Shown: positions 1-11,197 of the stretch, piece by piece
Layout of the letters: every line of letters begins with the position of its first letter
Numbering within the stretch: the first letter of the stretch is position 1
Source: Taxillus chinensis
Lineage: Eukaryota; Streptophyta; Magnoliopsida; Santalales; Loranthaceae
Assembly: GCA_023512835.1 (NCBI GenBank)
Contig: CM042090.1
Coordinates: forward strand, 51,070,996-51,134,995
Length of the DNA stretch: 64,000 nt
Direction: 5' to 3'
Made by a program: the position numbers and the translations under genes
The notes under the pieces: generated by a model
Told to the model about the DNA's origin: nothing
The model's database searches: none
What the model saw: the letters and a program-made list of their open reading frames with translations, nothing else

Positions 1-947
1 AATAATTACATCATTTCATATAACATTATCTAACTCCTCCTGGTCCCTAAAGTCCACACATTTCTCACACTCATAGTTTGGATCATAAACAACCTTTCAA
101 AGGAAGCTTATCCACCTCAAGGGGAGCCCAAAATAAGCTGCACGTGACAACCTATTGTCGCGGGCAGAGGGAAATTAACTCCAAACATCATTCTAACCAT
201 CCCCAGAGGTTCGGGGACGATTTTTAGCCAAAAACAAGGTTGCACATGAAAAGGTCATTGTCACGTGCGGGGGTGTTTCAACTTCTATGCCCCTAAGGAA
301 GCTCCACCTAAAATTTGGTGCAATTTGGAGCAAGAATGAATCTGCAAGTGAAAAAGGCATTCTCACATGCAGACTCCAAAACCTTCCTTTTGTTATTCTA
401 ATCATTTTTCCCTAAAGGACCAACCTCAAATTCGTTTTAGTTTAGAAGTTATTGAGATTCTAAGTCCATAAATAGGGTCTAAATCCAACTCTGGCCTCAC
501 TCTCATTTGATTTCCCAATGCCAGAGGCCTTAGCCAAACCAAATACAGTGTTTTCCCAAAACTATTCATCTAAATAATCTCAAGACAATGGGTATACAAA
601 TGACCCCTAACCCAAAAGTATAAATAATCTCACACAGAAATTCAGAAATTTAGAAAACTCAAACAAAAACCCCAGATCATCCATAGGCTTAGGGTGAATT
701 TAGAAACTCAATATATATTACAAATCTCTTTTCAACATCCCAGATCATCACATAAATTTTGTTTTCTAGAAATCTGTAAGAGAGAGACGGTAAAGAGACA
801 AAACTTGAAATCCCTACCTCAGAAGTATTGCAGAAAAGAATTGGGGAAAAGAACGGAGCGATCTGTATCCTTGCTACCTCAACGCCTCTGGCCTCCCATC
901 ATCTGTAGGAAATCCTCGATCGTCAGAAACTCCTCCACTCTGGATCG

Positions 948-1002
<55 letters not shown>

Positions 1003-1415
1003 GCGTGTGTATGTGTGACGGCTGCAGGGAAGGTAGGGTTTGGTTTTCCTTTTCTTTTCTCCTATTTTCTTTCTTTTTATTATTTTGTTTTTAATAGAAG
1101 CCCAAGACCAAATGCAGCCCAATGGTGGTTAAGTGAACCCAAGAAGATAGACAAAACAGCCCACTCTCTCATATTGGGTTTTCCTTTGAAGGGAGACCCA
1201 AAGCTCAAAATACAAACCTAGGTAATTTAAAAGGGAATATAAAATTATTTGTGAAATCCCGAAAATACCCCTCAGGGCCTCAAATCCCAAATTTAGTCCA
1301 AGTACAGTCAAAATTCTCCATTTGATGAGCATATCATTGTGTTGATATTCATTTGTTAAAATACGGTCTCTAACTCAAGGCTATCTCTAAAGCCCCTCAA
1401 ATACGGGTCCTTACA
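1..1415 (-). repeat. 3' LTR of element A (left end outside window)
   Basis: Ends on the plus strand with cgggtccttaca, the inverted LTR start (tgtaaggacccg) found in the other Tekay-type LTRs. It contains CACGTG-rich U3 sequence (about 140-400), a CT microsatellite and the ctgcaggg leader motif typical of these LTRs. The rest of the LTR lies left of the window. Minus-strand orientation follows from the PBS and the gag remnant. Confidence 0.75.
952..1000. repeat. (CT)n microsatellite in LTR A
   Basis: About 24 uninterrupted CT units. On the element's coding strand this is a GA tract just downstream of the promoter, at the position where shorter GA tracts occur in the other Tekay-type LTRs here. 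Confidence 0.9.
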
Positions 1416-4199
1416 ACAAGGAACAATTCACAAACAAAACACCACTACACGTTTAACGTTCTACTGCCCATTCGCCAACACCATACAAACTCATCCGCAG
1501 GGAGTTTCCTCACAACCTTCCCACATTTGGACTTTTCGTCTCCGAAAAGAGAAACCAAGTAGCAAACATCACGAGAAGATCAAAGCAACACATAACACCC
1601 ATGAGCATAACAAGAACTAGAGCTTGGCCAATTAGCGCGCTGACAACAACTCATGTGAGCAAGTCTGACAACAGTGAGGTCAAGAAACCTCCCACAGATT
1701 CGCTAAGACTCCGATAACTGAACAAGGCCAACACCATCAGCCTACACGCGTCACAATAGAACCAACACTCCCCAATTAAAGGTACCCCAACAGTAACCCA
1801 CCACTAAGATTTGACGCAACGGACACCAACAATTTACCAAGCAGCCACACCCCAGATGTAGACCTCACCCTTACAGCAAGCACCATGGGATCACAATGAA
1901 ATACAAACAAACGGGATAAGAGCATGATGTAAACCACAATCACAGTCCCACACAGGGATATCACCACAGCAGCACTAGCATCACAGCTGAATCCCCTCAT
2001 GCTAACACAGAACAGGCTTAGGGATCCGAGGAATACATCCGCTAGCAAGGCACATTAAAACCCAATCAACACCAATGATGGCTCTCCACAACTTACAATC
2101 CAGGACATAGCTATACTAGGATGAAGTTTCCATTCGGTTACAGTCAACATGACGACCAATGGAGTCCAGGGATGACAAATTCAGTACCATACACAACCAC
2201 GGCAAGACCAAAAACTACTATCGGGCTAACACCAGTCACCAACGTGGAGAATCTACTAAAGAATCCCATGAACCAGAGCGCCACACAAATAACACCTCTC
2301 TGACTACGGTCAAATAGGGATCCACCATGGTCCCACACAGACTTCACTAACTGAGGTTTATGTTACAACCCAAGTGATAACGCCTTACTCAGTCAGCAGA
2401 CATTCCATGCGATAGAAATCCTTTGACGATGGGTAGGTACTAACAACATAGTTCTCTCCACCCTAGAAAACTCTCCTACCTGCAACATGACAACAATGGA
2501 ATCCTCTGTGTCACTACTCACAGGTCACAAGGGAATCCCTTGCCTCCAAGACATACTCCACCTCATGAACCATTAACTCCGCTACACCAACCATCACGTT
2601 CTATCTCAACACACCAACAAAACACTCAAATGGACCAAGAAATACTCAGACTTTAGCCTCAGCTTAATGTGATCACTGCAATTTCTCCAGGTAAGCACAG
2701 GAAACAAGGCATGCAAACTCCTGATTCGGGACTTTCATGTAGTTCCCAAATACCAACACCTCGATGGCGTGAACCATCTCACTTACCGCGTGTTACTGCA
2801 CAAGAAAAGTTTTCAAGGTGGACATATGTAGGTCATTCGCCTACCGCCCGACATAAATCTCTCCCCAAGGAGTAGCATTAATACCCCGTCCTAGCAAAAC
2901 TGTTACAATTGACTCAACTCGGGAAATCAAACAACTCTTTTTCTCAGTGCATCAACACATTTCTTCATTCCCACACCACATATATTATACTAATGCATCA
3001 CCTCCTACTCCTCTGCATATGGATGCCATGATACCCACACATAAGAACTCTACTATACACCTATAACACATATGTAACATTTGTAACAAAACAAAGCAAC
3101 CAAAACACATGAAATAAATTACAGTGCGGGACACATGTAAGTGAGAACATAATAGCCTCCCACCTCCTCACCTCTTTTAAGCCCATTGCCCACAAGACAT
3201 GGATTAAGGGAATGGTCCTACCACTAGAAGTACATCCTCAACCCCTCGGGAGATGTCTCCCAAATGTGGGGAAAAACCCGAACAAGGCCTGCCCAATCTC
3301 ACTCGCTCACCCACTTGCATTGATTGGATTCACTAGGCACGATTTTATAAACCCACTCTCAGCCAATAGTTGAATTCCAGAACACTTCACATTTTACACA
3401 TGTGCATACCTGTTTCACAACATATCCTATGAACATCACTAAAGGTACCTCACACACCACAAGCATGACTCGTGGTCAATATTTGGCCACCTGAGAACTT
3501 GCAGCCGTCTCCACCAGACCCCCACAAGAGCCTTAAAATCTCCTACCACCCTCACCAACCAATTTAAATCTCAATGACTCAAGGAGTGAGGTATACTAAG
3601 GGCAAGCTCCTCCCTTAACCCCAATACTGGGAAAGGTTACCAAAAAAACATCCCTCCCAGGTGGCACTTCTACCCATACCTCCATCCAAATAAAACATAC
3701 TTCTATTAGTCAAGGTTGCCAAAATGGCTACCACACAAAGATACGGTTAACACTTTAGACCACATTTAAACCATCAAACTCTTTACAACAACTATTTATT
3801 AGCATAACTATTAGTAATTCATTATTCGTTTGGTATCATACATTTATTTATATATATATATATTTTACTTATTTATTTATTTCTCTAGTAGGTCACTCAC
3901 CATGTCCATTTCGAAACGGTAACACAAACGACCTTCTAAGCCTCACCTAATAGAAAACTGTGGCTCAAGAGTCCTCTCAATGAGAATACCCCTCTATCAC
4001 AAATGCCTTAATTAAATTGCTAGAAACTCAATAATCAAAGGTTCACTCATCCTCACCTAAGCCAATACGAGACTCAACCGATCATTATCTTTAAAGGAGC
4101 ATGATACCACCAATAGAATAGAAGTCTTAACACGCGAGAATGGAAATCGTACCCCTGACTAAGGATAGTTCAGCCATGCTCTCCTACTGTCCTCACTAG
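1416..4199 (-). other. Non-coding interior of element A
   Basis: About 2.8 kb with no long open frame on either strand and no RT, integrase or protease motif that I can recognise. Near 1531-1552 a cttttcgtctccgaaaag block resembles the block that follows the polyprotein stop in E (near 17810) and I (near 62370), so this is the 3' untranslated end of the element rather than host sequence. Confidence 0.55.
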
Positions 4200-4782
4200 G
4201 AAGTCCTCGGCCCCATGCCTTGCTTGCTGCGCCAGTCCTCTAGCACCATGCCTTGCTTTACCAAAACAGACTGTCTGGAGATGTCCTATTTTTTTTCCCA
4301 CAGATGCGACACTAGTACTGCTTCCTGCTACACCCTCTCTTCCAATGTCCCGGTTGTCCACAGCAAGAACAACCATTTGGGAAACTGGTCTCACATGGAT
4401 TTGTTGAGGGATTGACCCCCATCTCGAAACTTGTGCCTATCTTCTGATTGCCCCCCTCTGCCTCTTGGGGTCCTTTCTGCTGATCAGGACAACAATGCTT
4501 CAGTTGATCTTCATCTGAGCTCCTCCAAATGATGTGGGTTGACCACCCTTGGCGTGCCTCGCTCTTAATCAGTTATCGAATCTCATCCCACAATTCTGGA
4601 ATAATCAGGGTTAAAATGCCAATCTCTGCCATGTGAAGATCATTACTTACAGCCTGTAGCTCTGCCACTTGCCTAACCTGGGTGGCAGGCTCTTCTGTCG
4701 TACGGGTCATAATTTGTTTTTCAGAGGCTGGGTACATGAGGAGGTAGCGCTCCAGGTTAACACTCAACGCTCTCAATACCAT
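4200..4782 (-). pseudogene. gag: gag remnant with two zinc knuckles (element A)
   Basis: Minus-strand nucleocapsid remnant. A CX2CX4HX4C knuckle (CSCCGQPGHWKRGC) is encoded at 4330-4371. A second, CRICG...GHLQTVC, lies at 4266-4312 but is split between frames by a run of eight A's. Upstream, 4573-4782 is open and could be a gag segment. The capsid core expected in a full Ty3 Gag is missing or unrecognisable. Zinc knuckles package retrotransposon RNA in the virus-like particle. The homopolymer frameshift means no intact protein is made. Confidence 0.65.
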
Positions 4783-5369
4783 TACCGACTAGGCGTTTGG
4801 AGCTATAACTAATCTCAAAACACACATTATCACCACACGGTTCGCAGTTCGCATTTCACCAGGACTATACAAGTTCACACCTTCACATTGCACATATCAT
4901 TTATACTCAAGTGAATATCTCATCGTTTTGAACACCACATCGTTTATTCCACACAATACCATACAAAGGCACACACTTAAGCATTCACATATCTCACCTA
5001 GTCATGTTTAGAATATCAACAGTATTATCTCTATGTAGTTCGTTCACATTGCACAAGTCCACTAGTACACAAATTCCATACCACACATTCTTTTCTTTGT
5101 AGTCATGCTTAAGTTGTCACAATATATCAGAGTTGCGTAATTTTTTTTATTTAAAACATTCCCACAGTTATCCATACATTCATACATAAACAACAAATGC
5201 AACTAGTGCCCTAATGCCAATGTATGCAAATCCTACCACAAGACTGGACTACCCCAAGTATACCTTAGAGGCTCCAAGAGGACCATATTGATCAGGCACG
5301 TCCCTCCAGGCTCCTCTAAAGGACTCAAGATAACCAAGTCCGCCCACTACCCTAGGCCAACTAGACCAT

Positions 5370-5381
5370 GCTCTGATACCA
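5370..5381 (-). other. Primer-binding site of element A (tRNA-iMet)
   Basis: Minus strand reads tggtatcagagc, the complement of the initiator-Met tRNA 3' end, three bases inside the LTR that starts at 5385. Confidence 0.85.
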
Positions 5382-5384
5382 TAT

Positions 5385-5876
5385 TGTCACGCCCTGGATT
5401 TCCAACCCGAGGAGACCAGAACGTGACCCTCCCTTTACCCGAGTTTGGATAAAGGGGGCAAGATACAACATGCCCACACAGGACACATACACCTCACAAC
5501 AAATATTCAGAGAGATAAAATCATATTTATTAAGTTGAAACCATTACAAACGTGTCCAAACATGCTTTTATTACATTAAACTCCTCATTACAATATCTCC
5601 CCACTGGGGTTACATCAATTACCATAAATTAACATAATCGAAAAGAAACGGTAAAGCAAATACGGTCTTCCACCTTGGGATTCCACCTAACGCCTGTAGG
5701 TTCCTGAAAGAAAACACATCATAGTAGGAGGGGTGAGCAACCATAGCTCAGTAGGGATCAAGTCTCCCAACCCATCCCATGCACCTATCATCTATATGAG
5801 AGCGTGTACCAGTGCAGTGACATGGCAGAAACAAATAACAAGGAAACATACCACACAAACGTTTACTACATAGCTT
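5385..5876 (-). repeat. 5' LTR fragment of element A
   Basis: Plus strand opens tgtcacgccctgg, the inverted LTR end. It includes the conserved block with a splice-acceptor-like site (minus strand ttctttcag, near 5704-5715) and the gtgagcaacc motif. Similarity to other Tekay-type LTRs stops near 5876, where LTR H begins. The junction is approximate. Confidence 0.7.
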
Positions 5877-7204
5877 TTTAGCTTCACTAAAGTAGTTCAG
5901 TAATTGTCGTTTAATTTGTTCTTCAAAATTATAATTTTAGTTCCCTTAATGTTTACTATATAGCATAGCAACATGTAAGGGGTCGAACCCACAGGGATTA
6001 ACCAAGTTTTCCAGTTTTTAATCAAATCACCAATTTACTCAAGTCCTAGAAAATGTTTTAGCTTACTATTTTATGTTTTTAAATTTATGAACTAATGTTT
6101 TTAATATTCCAGAAATTATTGATGCAGAGATTGTTTTTGATTTGATATTTCAAAATTAAGGCATCTAGGGTCACAAATTCACCAACCCTACACTGTTTCT
6201 ATTGATTTAGGTATTCTTGAGTTTGTTTTACTGCATGAATGGTCATCATTACAACATCTTACACAGCCAATAAATAACACAAATGCAAGGATAATGGTCA
6301 CACAAAACATGTGTATGTCAAGAATCATAGGATCTATCCCAGAGTAGGACTAAGAAAACCAGAAGTGCACATCCCAGATTAAAGAAGTGAAGATAAGATT
6401 CTTAAAACATGCAGAGATTCACATAAACAAACCCAGAATTCACCCAAAATCAGTATTACAGCTTAGGGGGCTACATTGCTCCCCTAGAATTAAAGAACTA
6501 CTCACACATGCTGAAGATTATAGAGGAATCCATCAAATACAGCATTTGAAACAAGAGAGAAAGTATGTTTTAAAATAGCTTCCTTCCTCCACGTGCAAGA
6601 TAGATCCAAACCCCAGCACTGATCTTCAGTTCCAGCAGTAATCTAGGCCTTCAAGGTGGTTTTTTAGCCCAGCATTTTCAATGTCATCTAGGGCATCAAA
6701 GATGATCTGCAAGGGATGTTCTTTCCCCTTTTATAGGGCTGCAGGTGAAGCTAAGTGTCATCACTGGATTTCATCCAGGCCCGTTTGGGGTGGGCACAAA
6801 CTAGACCAATGGTGAGAAAATTTAGAGTCGCCACCAACTGTTTTTGGGGTACAGTTGGATACCCTCTACTTTGAGTAGTAAAAAGATGTGGTCTATGTTA
6901 TCAGAAAAGGGTTCGGGAGTTGGTTACGTGTAGGGAAGGATTAGCACACCTACAGCGCCCTTTTGGTATCTAATTTAGGAGGAAGAGGTTTTTTATTTGT
7001 ACTGCCATGACTGGTTTAAGTTTCCTAAAAAGTCTATGATTTTTATTTGGCTAAGTTATTTATTAAAGTTATGGTGAAAATGGATTTACCCTAAATTTCT
7101 AAAGGGAACCCTAGAAGTTTTGGGTTTTTGTTTGAAGTAGAGAATGAGATGATATGGGTTGGTTTTGGGTTTTTGGTTTTACTTTGGGAAATTGAAGTCC
7201 TAAA

Positions 7205-7450
7205 AATGGAAACATGTTTTTTTTGTTTTTTTTTCTTCTTTTTTGTTTTGTTTTTTAGCGTGGAATTGGAACTCCCAAAAGTGGAAATAGGTTTTGACTT
7301 GAAAACATTTTTTGTGTTTTTTTTGGTCTTTGTTTTTTTTTTTTTTTTTTTTTTTTTTGGTTTTGGAAATTAAAGTACTAATTTTGGTTTTTTTTTTATT
7401 TGAAAATATGAAAACGTTTTTTTGTTTTTTTTTGTTTTTTTTTGCTTTTT
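7205..7450. repeat. T-rich low-complexity tract in LTR G
   Basis: Long T homopolymers broken by single G or C, including one run of about 26 T near 7329-7358. On the LTR sense strand this is an A-rich tract. Short open frames here are compositional artefacts. Confidence 0.85.
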
Positions 7451-8974
7451 ATTCTTTTTGCAAGGATAAAACTATGAGCTAACACAATAACATATAAAGT
7501 GAGGTGTGTGATTGTGATATCTATAAATCAAAAACAACCCACTCTTTTCTTTCTTTCATTTTTCTTCATGTCTCCCTTTGCTCTCTCTCTTTTTCTTTGT
7601 TTGTTGTTTTTGTTTTTGCTATACTTTACATATTACAACATACACATATATAAAGGAAAGGGAAATACAAGGAAAACACAACGCAACCAATAAAAGAAAA
7701 AAGAAATACAAGGAAATATTAAGAGTTACATCAAATATCAATATAAATAAGCTGAAAAGTAATGAAGAAATAAGGGCTGAACCGACTTTGAAGCTTTGAA
7801 CACCGAATTGTTGTGCGAATCCTGTCCACGCCGATAGTCGCCTGTTCGAATTTCCAAATCACCAAGTTCCAATAGCATAAATGGCAAGAATCAGTTGGGA
7901 TTTTGATTTGGAGATTGCAATGGTGTGTGGAGAGGAGAGAAGATGAAAAGTAAGAACCTTTTCTGGGTTTTGGGTAGAAAATGTGGGAAAGGAGGATGAT
8001 GTATATTTTGGGATTCAGATTTTTTTTTTGGGCTGGAATCGAGGAGAATGGGTGTAAGGAATAGGGAATGAAAAAAAACAATTGTTTTTTTTTGTTTTTG
8101 TTTTTGTGATGGAGACGTAAGAAGAGAAAAAAGCAGAATTGGAATTGTTGTTTTTTTGTTTCTTTTTGGGTAAAAGAGCTGTAACGAGGTGTCAGGGAAA
8201 AGGGATTGGAAAGACTTGGACGATTTTGATTTTAGGACAGGGGGAGTGTTGGGCGAAAATCTGGAATTAGGCAACTGGGTGTGAAGATGGCAGCAGGGTT
8301 CTCTCTTTTTCCTTGGGCGTGAATCTTTCCTCTGCCGAACCTCTTCCTTTTCTGTCTCTTTGTTTTTCCTCTGCCGAACCCCCTTCCTTTTCTGTCTCTC
8401 TTTTTTTTTGCCCCCTTTTTTCTTTCTGTCGAACTCCCCTCCTTTTTTGGGCGAGATCTCTGTTTTTTTTTTCTCTTTTGCATGGACGAATCTCAGGCGT
8501 GATCCCCTTCCTTTTCTGCCTTTTTTTTTCTGCTTAACTCTCTGTTTTTCTTTTTTCTCTGTCTCTTTTGCGCTAGGACGAGGCTAGGGTGTAGTAATGG
8601 TAGCAGGTTTTTTCAACGATGATCGGTCTCTCTCTTTGTTTACGCTGGGACGAGGCTCAGGCGTGATCCTTCCTTTTTTTTTTCCTCCTCTTCTCGTGGA
8701 CGGAAAACTGAGTTTAAAAGGGCTGATAGCAGTTTTTGGCTGGACTCATTAATTGCTGCATTAAATGTTTTGTCGAGTGTATTATTAATTCCAGCTTTAT
8801 TAATTTGCAGATTCGATGCTTTGTCGGGTGGACAGCTTGTGCGGAAAACAGGGCAGCTCGTGATTGCCTTTTGCATTTGTATTTTAGCACATGTGACTGA
8901 CAGGTCGTTGAAAAATGATTCTTTGTTAGATGGCCAGCGCAGAATACGGATCTCGTGAACAGCCAGCGAAAAAC

Positions 8975-9510
8975 GCCAACCAGCGAAGGTCAAGGGGTCA
9001 GAGGATCGAAGTGTCGGCAGGTCGAAGTGTCGGCAGGGTTGAAGCTCCGGTGGGTCCAAATTTCGGTGGGGCAAAGGTCAATGGTCAATGGGTCGAAGTG
9101 TCGGCAGGTCGAAGGTCAATGGTCAACGGATCGAAGGCTTACAGGCGTTGCAGGTCAAGGTTCGAAGGTCGGAGTGTCGCTAGGTGAAAGGTTTATAGGC
9201 TTCGAGTGTCCAGCATCAAAGGGTCGAAGGTCGGAGTGTCGGCAGGTCAAGGGGTCGTAGGTCGCGTGTCGAAGGCGTCGTAAGCCTCGAGGCGTCGCAT
9301 CATCACAAGGTTCGAAAGTCCGAAGGGGCGAGTCGAAGGTCGGAGTGTCGGCAGTGGGGCTTTGAGGCTTCGAATCTTCGAATCTTCGAGGCTTCGAGGC
9401 TTCGGGGCTTCGAGGCTTCGATGCTTCGAGGCTTCGAGGCTCCGAAGGTCAATGGGTCGAGGTGGCGAGTCGAAGGTCGGAGTGTCGGCAGGTCAATGGT
9501 CAACGATCAA
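8975..9510. repeat. TCGAAG/GTCGGCAGG minisatellite in LTR G
   Basis: Degenerate tandem blocks built from ggtcgaagtgtcggcag, ggtcaatggtcaac and short gaggcttc units. LTR J contains the inverted counterpart at 62985-63320. The array makes spurious open frames on both strands. Confidence 0.8.
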
Positions 9511-10427
9511 CGGGGATTGTTTGGGAAGATCCGTATTTGCCTAAATTGACGCTTTGAAGAATTTTGCATGGTCACCTTTTCGGGCGATTTGACCAGGGGC
9601 ATTGACCGTCTTTTGGCAAGTTTCGACGTTTCCCAACGAAAGTTGTTTTGGCCATAACTTCTTCATTTTAAGTTCGATTTGATCTCGGTCAAGTGCGTTA
9701 ATCTCCAATTTTCATCCTCTATCACCTGGTGTTGGTCTTGGGGCACTTCAAGGACTTGTATCAGAAGTCATTAATTTTGGACACCCCCGTCCGTGTCAAT
9801 TGTATCCATCTCGTGCAAATTGGGGTTAACATCAATTCCAAACCATTCCTTGGAAGTATGGGATCATTGTGGATCTTTTCAACAAGGTATATGGCATGGG
9901 CAGAAAGGTATATCAAATGGGGTTAGTATGTTCAACCCGGACAAAATGGGGTCCAACACTAATGTCACGCCCCGGATTTCCAACCCGAGGAAACCGGTAC
10001 GTGACTCCCCTTTTGCCCACACGGGGGGCAAAGGGGTTATGATACAAACCCCGAATATAACATTTTAAAACATCCACAACACATTCAAGAAAGTAATGTT
10101 CATTAAAGCAATCCACAATCCAAACCAGTCTTTATTACAACAAAATCCTCTTTTCCATCCATCCCCACTGGGGTTATATCAATTCCCACAAAATAATATA
10201 AATGAAGGACAGTAAAGTAAATAAGGTCTTCCACCTTGGGGTCCCACCTAACGCTGTATGTTCTGGAAAGAAAACACAACATAGAGGGGGGGGTGAGCAA
10301 CCACGGCTCGGTGGGGATCATGTCTCCCCAACCCATCCCATGCTCCTAGCGTCTACATGAGGGTGTGTACAGGTGCAGTGTAGTGACAATAAGATATAAA
10401 CAGGTTGTATTCCACAATCACACAGCA

Positions 10428-10585
10428 TACACATATCCACAGCCATACAGGCTTAGCCATATAGGCTAACATATCCACAGCCACTCAGGCTTAGCCACAT
10501 GGGCTAACATATCCACAGCCACTCAGGCTTAGCCACACGGGCTAACATATCCACGGGCACTCAGGCTTAGCCACACGGGCTAACA
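10428..10585. repeat. 38-bp minisatellite in solo LTR b
   Basis: About four tandem units of roughly 38 bp containing catatccacagccactcagg and ttagccacacgggct. It occupies the place where D and E carry a different 38-39 bp unit, so repeat motifs at this LTR position turn over between copies. Confidence 0.85.
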
Positions 10586-10971
10586 GTTCCAGTCCCGGGC
10601 TTCCACAGCCACCGGGTTCCACACAGGATACAAGGTCACACAGGCATTAAACCAAACACGTAGCATACACACTTTCACAGGCATAATACCAAACACTCAG
10701 TTTGCATGACCAATCAGGCATAAAATCAAACACCTGACATGCAGAGTCTCACAGGTATTTTACCAAACGCTTAACATGCATACATTCACAAACCCACAAA
10801 CCCAGCCACACAGGCATATTATCAAACACATACTAGGCATATTCACATAGACATATTTACACAAGCATTTTATCGAACACTTAATATGCACTCACCATCC
10901 AACACCAGAAAACATCAAAAGCCGCCATTGAAGGCCAACATCCATATAGGAGATCACACCTATATGGATTA

Positions 10972-10991
10972 CATATATATATATATATATA
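10972..10991. repeat. (AT)n microsatellite in solo LTR b
   Basis: About ten AT units beside the conserved block tatggatt/aggagatcacacc. A TA microsatellite sits at the matching place in LTR1 of element C (13179-13212). Confidence 0.9.
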
Positions 10992-11151
10992 AATAGGTAG
11001 AATCCATAATCTACCCTAGAACAGAGAAGGATTTAGGAAGAACAGAACCCCTACCTTAAAGCAAATCCTCCTTGCTTCCGCGCTAGACGCCGTCCTTCCC
11101 ACGCAAGATGCTCCGGCAGCAACCAGCAGCTCCCCTTCCTTCCCTCTCTCT

Positions 11152-11153
<2 letters not shown>

Positions 11154-11195
<42 letters not shown>
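11154..11195. repeat. (CT)n microsatellite in solo LTR b
   Basis: About 20 CT units, a GA tract on the LTR sense strand, between the TATA region and the donor-like gtaggg motif. Same position as the tract in LTR A. Confidence 0.9.

Positions 11196-11197
<2 letters not shown>

Larger units (their letters stand above)
1..5876 (-). mobile_element. Element A: gag-only Ty3 retrotransposon
   Basis: Degenerate LTR retrotransposon read on the minus strand. It consists of a left (3') LTR running off the window, an interior of about 4 kb, an initiator-Met-type primer-binding site and the first part of the right (5') LTR, which LTR H interrupts. The only coding signal I see is a gag C-terminal remnant with two zinc knuckles. 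No protease, RT, RNase H or integrase motif is recognisable between gag and the 3' LTR. The LTR ends match the Tekay-type LTRs elsewhere in the window (cggatttccaacccgag-like end, gggtccttaca start). It is probably a non-autonomous derivative mobilised by a Tekay element; decay or deletion of pol is the alternative. Confidence 0.7.
6756..9958 (-). mobile_element. Solo LTR G, Ogre/Tat type
   Basis: 3.2-kb LTR on the minus strand, starting tgttggaccccatttt at 9958 and ending ...gatgaca-like at 6756. It is flanked by TSD ctaag: left copy 6751-6755, right copy 9959-9962 plus the base after solo LTR b. The end carries gagtcgccaccaa and gttacgtgtagggaagg, matching inverted LTR ends of Ogre element F. 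There is no PBS or coding interior, so this is an LTR left by LTR-LTR recombination. It is closely related to LTR J at the right edge. Confidence 0.85.

Noticed and set aside
874..1122. ORFs rich in RERERE or SLSLSL
   Set aside because: Produced by the CT/GA microsatellite; also at 11016-11249, 17054-17254 and 55204-55452.
7128..8587. Short ORFs rich in Phe or Lys (for example 7128-7373 and 8313-8587)
   Set aside because: Low-complexity T-rich and pyrimidine-rich sequence of LTR G. No domain, and the whole stretch lies between the TSDs of a solo LTR.
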